The position numbers and the translations under genes are program-made. From NCBI GenBank assembly GCA_024691145.1, contig JAILNW010000244.1, positions 1 through 5,148 of the forward strand: DNA of 5,148 nucleotides. The letters run 5' to 3'. This document shows positions 1-5,083 of the stretch, in pieces. Source of the DNA: Lachnospiraceae bacterium (lineage in GTDB: Bacteria > Bacillota > Clostridia > Lachnospirales > Lachnospiraceae). The notes beneath the pieces were generated by a model. It saw only the letters and a program-made list of their open reading frames with translations. It did not search any database and was not told the DNA's origin. The number at the start of each line of letters is the position of its first letter. Positions within the stretch are counted from its first letter, which is position 1.

Positions 1-111
1 TTTAGTTATTACTTCCTCACAGTCACTAACCATTACTTCAAAATCTATGCCAATTTGTTTTAAAATTTCACGGCGTCTGGGAGAACCAGACGCCAGTATT
101 ATCTTTCTCAT
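1..111 (-). CDS. maf: Maf family nucleoside triphosphate pyrophosphatase, N-terminal 37 codons (runs off the left edge)
   Basis: The minus strand from the ATG at 111 reads MRKIILASGSPRRREILKQI and continues open to base 1. The ASGSPRRREIL stretch (residues 7-17) is the N-terminal Maf signature, with the conserved Ser-Pro-Arg-Arg substrate-binding loop; what follows (IGIDFEVMVSDCEEVITK) matches the usual Maf pattern. Family members are cytoplasmic pyrophosphatases that hydrolyse dTTP, UTP or modified nucleotides to monophosphates, and were first linked to septum inhibition in Bacillus. About 150 residues should lie outside the window. The AGAGGA ribosome binding site (122-127, read on minus) lies inside the last codons of lgt, 6 nt separate the two genes, and translation is probably coupled. 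The first codons (GCG, CCC, CGC) are unusually GC-rich for this window because they encode a perfect hairpin. Confidence 0.93.
   Translation of the reverse strand, partial: MRKIILASGSPRRREILKQIGIDFEVMVSDCEEVITK
72..94 (-). repeat. Perfect 9-bp GC-rich inverted repeat inside the start of maf
   Basis: GGCGTCTGG (72-80) and CCAGACGCC (86-94) are exact inverted copies separated by 5 nt. In the maf mRNA this is a strong hairpin spanning about +18 to +40 from the A of the start codon, over codons 6-14. No U-tract follows on the minus strand (the next bases are GTGAAATT), so it is not an intrinsic terminator. It could influence ribosome loading, cause pausing or stabilise a processed end; it could also be a by-product of coding ASGSPRR. 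Confidence 0.8.
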
Positions 112-117
112 ATTAAT

Positions 118-1029
118 TTAATCCTCTGCCTTTGTATTCTTTTTAATCATAACAAGCTTATATATAATAATGCCTGCACAGACAACTGTTAACAGAATAG
201 AAAGAAGTTGTGAAACAGCAATATTAGTATTCCATAAAAGCAGCTGGTCTGTTCTTAGTCCCTCAATTAAGGAACGTCCAAGTCCATAAAGGGCAAGGTA
301 TAAGAGAATAAGTTCACCATCAAATTTCTTACGCTTAGTCATAAGAATCAATATAACAAGCACTCCTATATTCCATAAAGATTCATAAAGGAAAGTTGGA
401 TGTACCTGAATATATTCAACACCATTAATTACTTTAAGATTCTTAAGGTAAGCAGGATCATTAGCTACAGCACTTTGTGATACTTCATCAAGTCTAAGCT
501 GCATGGCTAAAAGGTTATTAGTGTAGCTTCCGAAAGCTTCTCTGTTAAAGAAGTTACCCCATCTTCCAATAATCTGTCCTGTTACAAGGCCAGCACAGCC
601 TGTATCAGCTAGAAGTGCAAAGGATATCTTCTTTTTCTTTGAATATACATATGCTGTTAGAACAGCAGTTATTATACCACCATATATGGCAAGTCCGCCA
701 CCTCTTATATTAAGTATCTGTACAAGGTCATCTTTGTAACCATCCCAGCTGAATATTACATAGTAAATGCGGGCTCCAATTACAGATAATATAATAGCAT
801 ACATGGCAAAATCAAGGTAAAGTTCAGGATCCTGTCCTGTTCTTTTTGCCTGCCACTGTGCAACACTGTATCCAGCTATCATTCCTATTGCAATTATAAC
901 ACCATATAATGCAATGGAGAATCCAAATATGTTAAAGGACATAGGTACATTCTTTAATTCAATGTGCAGGTGTGGGAATCTTATATTACCCATCTTTAGT
1001 AATAAATTAGTACATGGAACATAAGTCAT
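118..1029 (-). CDS. lgt: Prolipoprotein diacylglyceryl transferase Lgt
   Basis: Integral membrane enzyme that transfers the diacylglyceryl group of phosphatidylglycerol to the lipobox cysteine of prelipoproteins, the first step of lipoprotein maturation. The 303-residue product has several hydrophobic spans (about 33-58, 75-95, 112-130, 138-155, 220-230, 240-258, 270-290). It carries the Lgt signature GRWGNFFNREAFG (155-167), GGGLAIYGG (110-118), HPTFLYES (210-217) and YGLGRSLIEGLRTD (248-261). With an offset of 13, R156, N159, E164, Y248 and R252 align with E. coli R143, N146, E151, Y235 and R239. The position of E. coli H103 is Y116. The start is the ATG at 1029: AAGGGGG (1037-1043 on minus) ends 7 nt upstream, whereas the in-frame TTG at 1035 would touch the Shine-Dalgarno sequence. 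It lies 16 nt after ychF and 6 nt before maf. Confidence 0.96.
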   Translation of the reverse strand: MTYVPCTNLLLKMGNIRFPHLHIELKNVPMSFNIFGFSIALYGVIIAIGMIAGYSVAQWQAKRTGQDPELYLDFAMYAIILSVIGARIYYVIFSWDGYKDDLVQILNIRGGGLAIYGGIITAVLTAYVYSKKKKISFALLADTGCAGLVTGQIIGRWGNFFNREAFGSYTNNLLAMQLRLDEVSQSAVANDPAYLKNLKVINGVEYIQVHPTFLYESLWNIGVLVILILMTKRKKFDGELILLYLALYGLGRSLIEGLRTDQLLLWNTNIAVSQLLSILLTVVCAGIIIYKLVMIKKNTKAED

Positions 1030-1045
1030 AAACAATCCCCCTTAA

Positions 1046-2143
1046 TTATACATTGAATCTGAATAATACTACATCTCCATCTTGAACTACATATTCCTTA
1101 CCTTCTGAACGAACAAGTCCTTTATCCTTTGCAGCATTGTAAGAACCACATTCAACAAGGTTCTCATAACTTACAATCTCGGCTCTTATGAATCCACGTT
1201 CAAAATCACTATGAATCTTTCCGGCCGCCTGAGGAGCTTTTGTTCCTTTCTTAATAGTCCAGGCTCTTGTTTCTGTAGGACCTGCAGTAAGGTAACTTAT
1301 AAGACCAAGAATTCTGTAACTTGCAGCTATAAGCTTCTCGAGTCCTGAAGAAGCGATACCAAGGTCCTCAAGGAACATCTTCTTCTCATCATCATCAAGT
1401 TCAGCAATTTCCTGTTCAATCTGCGCACAGATAACAAAAACTTCTGAATTCTCAGTTGCAGCAAACTCACGAACTTTCTTTACATTATCATTACTGTTGC
1501 CATCGTCTGCAAGGTCGTCTTCAATAACATTAGCAGCATATATAACTGGTTTATAAGTAAGAAGATTATACTCATTAATCCATGCAAGTTCATCTTCATC
1601 ATCTGTTTCAAAACTCTTAGCCATCTTGCCATCTTCAAGATGTGCCTTTAATCTGTTAAGAAGTTCAAGTTCTTTAGCTAACATCTTGTCGTTACGAGCA
1701 CCTCTTGTAGTTTTAGATATTCTTCTCTCTAAAATCTCTATATCTGAGAATATAAGCTCAAGATTAATAGTTTCGATATCTCTTAGTGGATCAATGCTTC
1801 CGTCAACATGAATAATATTGCTGTCTTCAAAACATCTTACAACGTGAACAATGGCATCTACTTCTCTGATGTTTGCAAGGAACTGGTTTCCAAGACCTTC
1901 ACCTTTAGATGCACCCTTAACAAGACCTGCAATATCAACAAACTCAATAACAGCAGGAACAACCTTAGCTGAATCATACATCTTCTCAAGAACACCAAGT
2001 CTCTCATCTGGTACAGCAACGATACCTACATTAGGATCGATAGTACAGAATGGATAATTGGCAGACTCAGCACCTGCCTTAGTTAATGAATTAAATAATG
2101 TACTTTTACCAACATTAGGTAAACCAACAATTCCTAGTTTCAT
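1046..2143 (-). CDS. ychF: YchF/OLA1-type redox-regulated ribosome-binding ATPase
   Basis: Cytoplasmic P-loop NTPase of the Obg family (TRAFAC class) that prefers ATP to GTP and binds ribosomes. The product is 365 residues, the normal family length. Visible motifs: G1/P-loop GLPNVGKST (7-15); switch region YPFCTIDPN (30-38); G3 DIAGLVKGASKGEGLGNQF (70-88); the family-specific NVIE (205-208) in place of the GTPase NKxD, which explains ATP preference; an acidic helical insert around 125-190; and a C-terminal TGS domain (about 280-363) with FIRAEIVSYENLVECGSYNAA and a final DGDVVLFRFNV. The ATG at 2143 is chosen because AAGGAGGAT lies 9 nt upstream and the protein then begins MKLGIVGLPNVGK as in the family; a longer in-frame start at 2170 would lie upstream of that site. 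It is the first gene of the ychF-lgt-maf operon. Confidence 0.97.
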   Translation of the reverse strand: MKLGIVGLPNVGKSTLFNSLTKAGAESANYPFCTIDPNVGIVAVPDERLGVLEKMYDSAKVVPAVIEFVDIAGLVKGASKGEGLGNQFLANIREVDAIVHVVRCFEDSNIIHVDGSIDPLRDIETINLELIFSDIEILERRISKTTRGARNDKMLAKELELLNRLKAHLEDGKMAKSFETDDEDELAWINEYNLLTYKPVIYAANVIEDDLADDGNSNDNVKKVREFAATENSEVFVICAQIEQEIAELDDDEKKMFLEDLGIASSGLEKLIAASYRILGLISYLTAGPTETRAWTIKKGTKAPQAAGKIHSDFERGFIRAEIVSYENLVECGSYNAAKDKGLVRSEGKEYVVQDGDVVLFRFNV

Positions 2144-2152
2144 ATATATAAT

Positions 2153-2158
2153 CCTCCT
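2153..2158 (-). promoter_or_regulatory. Ribosome binding site of ychF
   Basis: Minus-strand AGGAGG, perfectly complementary to the 16S rRNA anti-Shine-Dalgarno core, with a 9-nt spacer to the ATG at 2143. It fixes the ychF start and rules out the longer open frame starting at 2170. Confidence 0.88.
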
Positions 2159-2190
2159 TGTAATAGTCAAATAATTTCAAACACTTCTTT

Positions 2191-2219
2191 ATTATAATGC
2201 ATTAGAGGAAAATATACAA
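2191..2219 (-). promoter_or_regulatory. Probable sigma-A promoter of the ychF-lgt-maf operon
   Basis: On the minus strand, TTGTAT (2219-2214) is followed by a 17-nt spacer and a consensus TATAAT (2196-2191). This predicts a transcript start near 2184 and a leader of about 40 nt before ychF. The -35 matches only 3 of 6 consensus bases, so the call rests on the perfect -10, the spacing and the position in front of the operon. Confidence 0.55.
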
Positions 2220-2279
2220 TATATTATTTAGGAGTTATTTAAAGTAAATAAAAAAGAAAGGGGCATACTAATATTATAG

Positions 2280-2324
2280 GATTTCCCTTTTCGACGCATT
2301 TAAAATGCAACGCAAAGGAAAATC
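2280..2324. repeat. 45-nt imperfect palindrome (centre 2302) holding the first copy of the TAAAATGCAACG element
   Basis: Comparing bases that sum to 4604 gives 18 complementary pairs out of 22 around an unpaired A at 2302. The inner arms are GCATTT/AAATGC (2296-2301 and 2303-2308) and the outer arms are GATTTCCCTTT/AAAGGAAAATC (2280-2290 and 2314-2324) with one mismatch. The right half contains TAAAATGCAACGCAAA (2301-2316). The left half contains a degenerate inverted copy, CGACGCATTT (2292-2301), two bases off the ideal CGTTGCATTT. It is not followed by a convincing T-tract and lies between two diverging genes, so it is not an obvious terminator. Confidence 0.75.
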
Positions 2325-2376
2325 ACGTCTTAAAATGCAACGTAAAATGCAACGCAAACGTTTACGTTGCATTTTG
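2301..2376. repeat. Operator-like array: four copies of TAAAATGCAACGYAAA
   Basis: Direct copies occupy 2301-2316, 2331-2346 and 2343-2358, the last two overlapping by TAAA; an inverted copy (CAAAATGCAACGTAAA on minus) occupies 2361-2376. The 11-base core AAAATGCAACG is identical in all four, and the only internal variation is C or T at position 13. Starts of the direct copies are 30 and 12 nt apart, roughly three and one helical turns. Such repeats directly upstream of a gene for a protein with a DNA-binding winged helix suggest a specific binding array, most simply for autoregulation. The repeat is seen directly; the binding protein is inferred. Confidence 0.8.
2344..2375. repeat. 32-nt near-perfect palindrome (centre 2359.5) overlapping the downstream promoter
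   Basis: AAAATGCAACG (2344-2354) and CGTTGCATTTT (2365-2375) are exact inverted copies flanking the self-complementary octamer AAACGTTT (2356-2363). Only one of 16 pairs fails (C2355 with A2364). The right arm supplies TTGCAT and overlaps every reasonable -35 for the following gene, so a protein bound here would be expected to block transcription. Confidence 0.85.
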
Positions 2377-2400
2377 AATGAAACTATGTTATTATATAAT
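2368..2400 (+). promoter_or_regulatory. Probable promoter of the AlbA_2/ATPase gene
   Basis: Two overlapping arrangements are plausible: TTGCAT (2368-2373), 16 nt, TATTAT (2390-2395); or TTGAAT (2374-2379), 15 nt, TATAAT (2395-2400). Either predicts a start around 2402-2407 and an unusually short leader of roughly 13-18 nt that still includes the ribosome binding site. The -35 lies in or at the edge of the right arm of the palindrome. Confidence 0.5.
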
Positions 2401-2406
2401 AAAAAA

Positions 2407-2413
2407 GGTGGTG
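2407..2413 (+). promoter_or_regulatory. Ribosome binding site that fixes the start at 2420
   Basis: GGTGGTG preceded by A gives AGGTGGTG, one mismatch from AGGAGGTG, with a T6 spacer to the ATG at 2420. It lies between A6 (2401-2406) and T6 (2414-2419), so the site could sit in the loop of a weak A/U hairpin. The earlier in-frame ATG at 2378 lies within the promoter and has no such site. Confidence 0.7.
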
Positions 2414-2419
2414 TTTTTT

Positions 2420-3673
2420 ATGCGTGAAAATAAAGGTCTGGAATTTAAAGAAACCATAACAAATACGTTTTTGAAGACAGTAAGTGCATTTTCAAATTTT
2501 AATGGTGGAACAATTATGTTTGGCGTGGATGACAAAGGAAATATTAAAGGATTGGATAATGCTGATAAGCTTGTTCTAGATATAGAAAATAAAATTAATG
2601 ATAGTATAAGCCCAAAACCGGATTATTCTATGAGTGTAAATAAAAGAAATGGTGTAATAAGTTTAAAGGTTTCAGAAGGTAAATATAAGCCTTATTTGTA
2701 TAAGGGAAAAGCATATAGAAGAAGTGATACAGCTACAATTGAGGTTGATCAATTGGAACTTAAAAGACTTACTTTGGAAGGAGCAAATTTGTATTATGAA
2801 AAATTATCATGTGGAAAAGAAGATTTAAAATTTTCATATTTTGAATTAAAATTCAAAGAAAAACTGGGAATAAAAAAGATGACAGATGATATGCTTCGTA
2901 CTCTGGGTTTTTATGATGAAGATTTGAAATATAATATTGTAGCAGCTTTGTTTTCAGATTCAAACGAATATAGTGGCATCGATATTGCAAGGTTTGGTAA
3001 TACAATAAATGAGATATTAGACAGGGAAAATTTATCAGGAATATCGATACTTGAGCAATATGACAGGGCAGTTAGAATGTATGAACGTTATTATACATTT
3101 GAAAGTATAGATGGAATTGAAAGAAAAAAGGTTGAAAATATACCAGAGGCAGCTTTTAGAGAAGCAGTAGCGAATGCACTTGTGCATAGAACATGGGATA
3201 TAAATGCAAATATTCGTATACTTATGTTCCAGGATAAGATAGAAATAATATCACCTGGTGGGCTTCCGAAAGGAATAACTAAGGAAGAATATTTAAATGG
3301 ATATATATCAAATCTGAGAAATCCTATTATTGGCAATATATTCTTTCGCTTGAATCTTATAGAGATGTTTGGCACGGGAATAAGAAGAATTATAGATGTT
3401 TATAAAAATGAAATGGTTAAGCCGGTATTTGAAGTTACTGATAATTCTGTAAAGGTGGTTTTGCCATGTATTAATGCATTTAATGGAATAAGCCTTAGCC
3501 ACAAGAAAGTAATGGATGTAATAAGAACAGTAAGTATGTCAAGCAGAGAAATATCTGAAACCTTAGGCTGGAGCAAAGATAAGACAGTCAGAATATTAAA
3601 CGAATTATTAGCTAAAGGATATATTGAAAAAAATGGAGCGGGAAGAGGAACAAGATATGTAAAACATTTATAA
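2420..3673 (+). CDS. AlbA_2 (Schlafen-like) / GHKL-ATPase / winged-helix protein, putative transcriptional regulator
   Basis: The 417-residue product belongs to the group often labelled 'RecG-like', 'divergent AAA-4' or 'putative DNA-binding protein' (COG2865-like). Residues 4-115 form an AlbA_2 domain: GLEFKET (6-12), SNFNGGTIMFGVDDKGNIKG (25-44) and YKGKAYRRSDTATIEV (94-109). Residues about 240-350 form a HATPase_c_4-like domain with an N-box-like ExxxN (E248, N252) in FREAVANALVHR, then IEIISPGGLPKG (274-285) and FGTGIRR (317-323). Residues 360-417 form a winged helix with a likely recognition helix SKDKTVRILNELLAKG (385-400) and a basic C-terminus. Proteins of this type are cytoplasmic, and many appear near defence or toxin-antitoxin loci; the exact function is unknown. 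It stands alone, with a palindromic repeat array upstream and its own terminator. Autoregulation is inferred. It is not a true RecG helicase: no helicase motifs are present. Confidence 0.9.
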   Translation: MRENKGLEFKETITNTFLKTVSAFSNFNGGTIMFGVDDKGNIKGLDNADKLVLDIENKINDSISPKPDYSMSVNKRNGVISLKVSEGKYKPYLYKGKAYRRSDTATIEVDQLELKRLTLEGANLYYEKLSCGKEDLKFSYFELKFKEKLGIKKMTDDMLRTLGFYDEDLKYNIVAALFSDSNEYSGIDIARFGNTINEILDRENLSGISILEQYDRAVRMYERYYTFESIDGIERKKVENIPEAAFREAVANALVHRTWDINANIRILMFQDKIEIISPGGLPKGITKEEYLNGYISNLRNPIIGNIFFRLNLIEMFGTGIRRIIDVYKNEMVKPVFEVTDNSVKVVLPCINAFNGISLSHKKVMDVIRTVSMSSREISETLGWSKDKTVRILNELLAKGYIEKNGAGRGTRYVKHL

Positions 3674-3680
3674 TTTTAAA

Positions 3681-3718
3681 AAGCTGTGGACCATGTAAGA
3701 TTCACAGCTTATTGTTTT
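3681..3718. terminator. Rho-independent terminator, probably bidirectional
   Basis: AAGCTGTGGA (3681-3690) pairs with TTCACAGCTT (3701-3710) as a 10-bp stem with one G-U pair and a 10-nt loop. On the plus strand the T-rich ATTGTTTTATTTTT follows; on the minus strand TTTTTAAAATTA includes the end of the stem and what follows it. It starts 7 nt after the AlbA_2 gene and ends 12 nt before the stop of the convergent minus-strand gene, so it can serve both. Confidence 0.8.
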
Positions 3719-3722
3719 ATTT

Positions 3723-4799
3723 TTAGTAGTTAAGTTTTTCAACTATTAATCCAGTTAATGGGTCAACATTACCCTTTGCATTTTCTTTTAAGGTAAGATT
3801 CTTTCCATCATACTGATATATTGAAAGAAAATTAAAACAAGATACATCATCAAAGGATGGCGAAGGTTTTAATATTGCCCAGTGTAATGCAAGATTTAAG
3901 TAGTTATCTGAAGGATCATAGTCTATAATAAAGGCATTGAAGGCTGTGGAAGCTGCGTTATTTGGCTTCCATTCAGCTGTAGCTTCATTGTCTTTTCCTT
4001 TGTTGATAGTGATAATGGCAGAATTATGAGAAATACTTGTTTCCTCAATGTCTATTATGTCTTTTATTCCGTCACCATCAAGATCGAAAGGAATTAGTTC
4101 TTCGGGTGCCATAGGTGAGTAACCATAATATTTATCATCACAAAAACCATAACCACCATTTATAATCTGATAATCCCAGCTGTCTATATACCCTGCTGTA
4201 TAGTGTGGCTTTTCAAGTTCGTCAGGTGTATCAAACATTGGAGAAAATGCCCAATATTGTTCATGTGAAGCTGGCTCGATTTTTGCTATATAAACATACT
4301 TTGTATTTTTCCCCTCTTTTAGTAAACTAACTCCTGGTTTTGTAATATCTAATACAATTTTTACAAGCTTATAATTTTCTTCGTCTTCAATAACCTGAGA
4401 AGAATAAACACTGCCATCCATTTCTGTCCAGAAATCATAAGTACCCATTATTGAATTTGTAGCCGAACTAGCGATAATTTCTTCAAATTGCCAATTATTA
4501 AGGTCATGAACATACTGTTTTAAAACAGTATCAAAATTACCTTCAAAACTATTTATCATAAAACTCATTGGCTGTCTTTCCTCTTTTTCATAATAAACGA
4601 TCTCACCAGCGGCTTCTTCATCCTCTTCATTAAGAGGTGTTGTTGTGCTGCTTACGTGACTGTGAACAGAGACTTTGCCATTACTTTTTACATTTGAAAT
4701 AAAAAAGAATGGGAGAAACACAAATGCTATAACAGATAAAAGGAAAAATGCTCCTATTACAGATAACACTATAATTAATACTTTGTTATTTTTTTCCAT
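3723..4799 (-). CDS. Single-pass exported protein with a VCBS/FG-GAP-like calcium-loop motif, function unknown
   Basis: The 358-residue product is not a named protein. A short lysine-bearing N-terminus (MEKNNK) precedes one long hydrophobic segment (about 7-35), which suggests a signal anchor with the rest outside the cell; there is no lipobox cysteine. A Ser/Thr-rich and acidic linker follows (about 40-75, with EEDEEAAGE at 58-66). The globular part contains FDLDGDGIKDIID (238-250), a DxDGDxxxD loop like those in VCBS, FG-GAP and dockerin-type calcium sites. FIIDYDPSDNYLNLAL (290-305) and IYQYDGKNLTL (327-337) resemble the repeat pattern of secreted clostridial VCBS-like proteins. Cys220 and Cys321 could form a disulphide. 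The start is the ATG at 4799, with GGAGG (4808-4812 on minus) 8 nt upstream; the in-frame TTG at 4814 lies upstream of that site. It converges on the AlbA_2 gene and is probably monocistronic. Confidence 0.88.
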   Translation of the reverse strand: MEKNNKVLIIVLSVIGAFFLLSVIAFVFLPFFFISNVKSNGKVSVHSHVSSTTTPLNEEDEEAAGEIVYYEKEERQPMSFMINSFEGNFDTVLKQYVHDLNNWQFEEIIASSATNSIMGTYDFWTEMDGSVYSSQVIEDEENYKLVKIVLDITKPGVSLLKEGKNTKYVYIAKIEPASHEQYWAFSPMFDTPDELEKPHYTAGYIDSWDYQIINGGYGFCDDKYYGYSPMAPEELIPFDLDGDGIKDIIDIEETSISHNSAIITINKGKDNEATAEWKPNNAASTAFNAFIIDYDPSDNYLNLALHWAILKPSPSFDDVSCFNFLSIYQYDGKNLTLKENAKGNVDPLTGLIVEKLNY

Positions 4800-4849
4800 A
4801 AAAAATACCTCCAAATAATTAATAACATTTTTTGTATTGTCATAATATG

Positions 4850-4878
4850 ATTATATTATAATTATTTTGACATTACAA
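4850..4878 (-). promoter_or_regulatory. Probable promoter of the exported-protein gene
   Basis: On the minus strand, TTGTAA (4878-4873) is followed by a 17-nt spacer and TATAAT (4855-4850), predicting a start near 4843 and a leader of about 44 nt. A second TATAAT (4860-4855) overlaps it, and the region is so AT-rich that the exact box is uncertain. Confidence 0.45.
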
Positions 4879-4941
4879 TAATACATGTGTATTTCTAATT
4901 ATATTTTAATGTATTCTAACCGTCAACAGTAACAGTATGTT

Positions 4942-4958
4942 TTTACAAATTATGTAAA
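4942..4958. promoter_or_regulatory. Operator-like dyad TTTACA-N5-TGTAAA
   Basis: TTTACA (4942-4947) and TGTAAA (4953-4958) are exact inverted copies around a 5-nt centre. They end 7 nt before the -35 box of the rightward promoter, centred near -51 from its predicted start, a typical activator position. The AT-rich setting makes chance possible and no specific regulator is recognised. Confidence 0.35.
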
Positions 4959-4965
4959 TAATTGG

Positions 4966-4994
4966 TTGACTATGGTAATTGAATTTTTTATAAT
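4966..4994 (+). promoter_or_regulatory. Strong sigma-A promoter for the right-edge gene
   Basis: TTGACT (4966-4971, 5 of 6 consensus), a 17-nt spacer and a perfect TATAAT (4989-4994). This is the best promoter in the window. Transcription should begin near 5001, giving a leader of about 83 nt before the ATG at 5084. Confidence 0.8.
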
Positions 4995-5000
4995 TATAGT

Positions 5001-5083
5001 ATAAGGAAAACTGTGCAATTTTGATGATAATAGAGGTTGCCTAAGAGAAAAAGTAGAAATGAAATTAGGAAAGGTGATTTCAT
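5001..5083 (+). other. 5' leader of the right-edge gene with a possible start-site hairpin
   Basis: The leader holds ATGAAAT (5059-5065), which can pair with ATTTCAT (5077-5083) directly before the start codon, leaving the Shine-Dalgarno sequence AGGAAAGGTG (5067-5076 area) in the loop. CCTAA (5040-5044) and TTAGG (5065-5069) could pair alternatively. The stems are short and AU-rich, and no known riboswitch family is convincingly matched. Confidence 0.35.

Noticed and set aside
1626..2057. Two short plus-strand open frames antisense to ychF
   Set aside because: They lie wholly within a highly conserved coding region and have no recognisable protein features; they are shadows of ychF.
2301..2376. 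Repeats read as a CRISPR array or plasmid iteron origin
   Set aside because: Spacers are unequal or absent (two copies overlap), one copy is inverted, and no cas or replication gene is nearby.
2378..2419. Fourteen-codon N-terminal extension of the AlbA_2 protein from the ATG at 2378
   Set aside because: The ATG lies within the promoter and just after the palindrome, has no ribosome binding site, and the extension is not AlbA_2-like; the ATG at 2420 has AGGTGGTG with good spacing.
3091..3502. Two short minus-strand open frames antisense to the AlbA_2 gene
   Set aside because: They overlap the conserved ATPase domain on the other strand and look like reverse-complement shadows.
4840..4850. 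11-nt palindrome TCATAATATGA near the predicted start of the exported-protein transcript
   Set aside because: It is short and all but AT-only in a very AT-rich stretch, so it is expected by chance.
4867..4895. Plus-strand TTGACA (4867-4872) as an additional rightward promoter
   Set aside because: No acceptable -10 lies 16-18 nt downstream (only TATTTC), whereas the promoter at 4966-4994 is near consensus.
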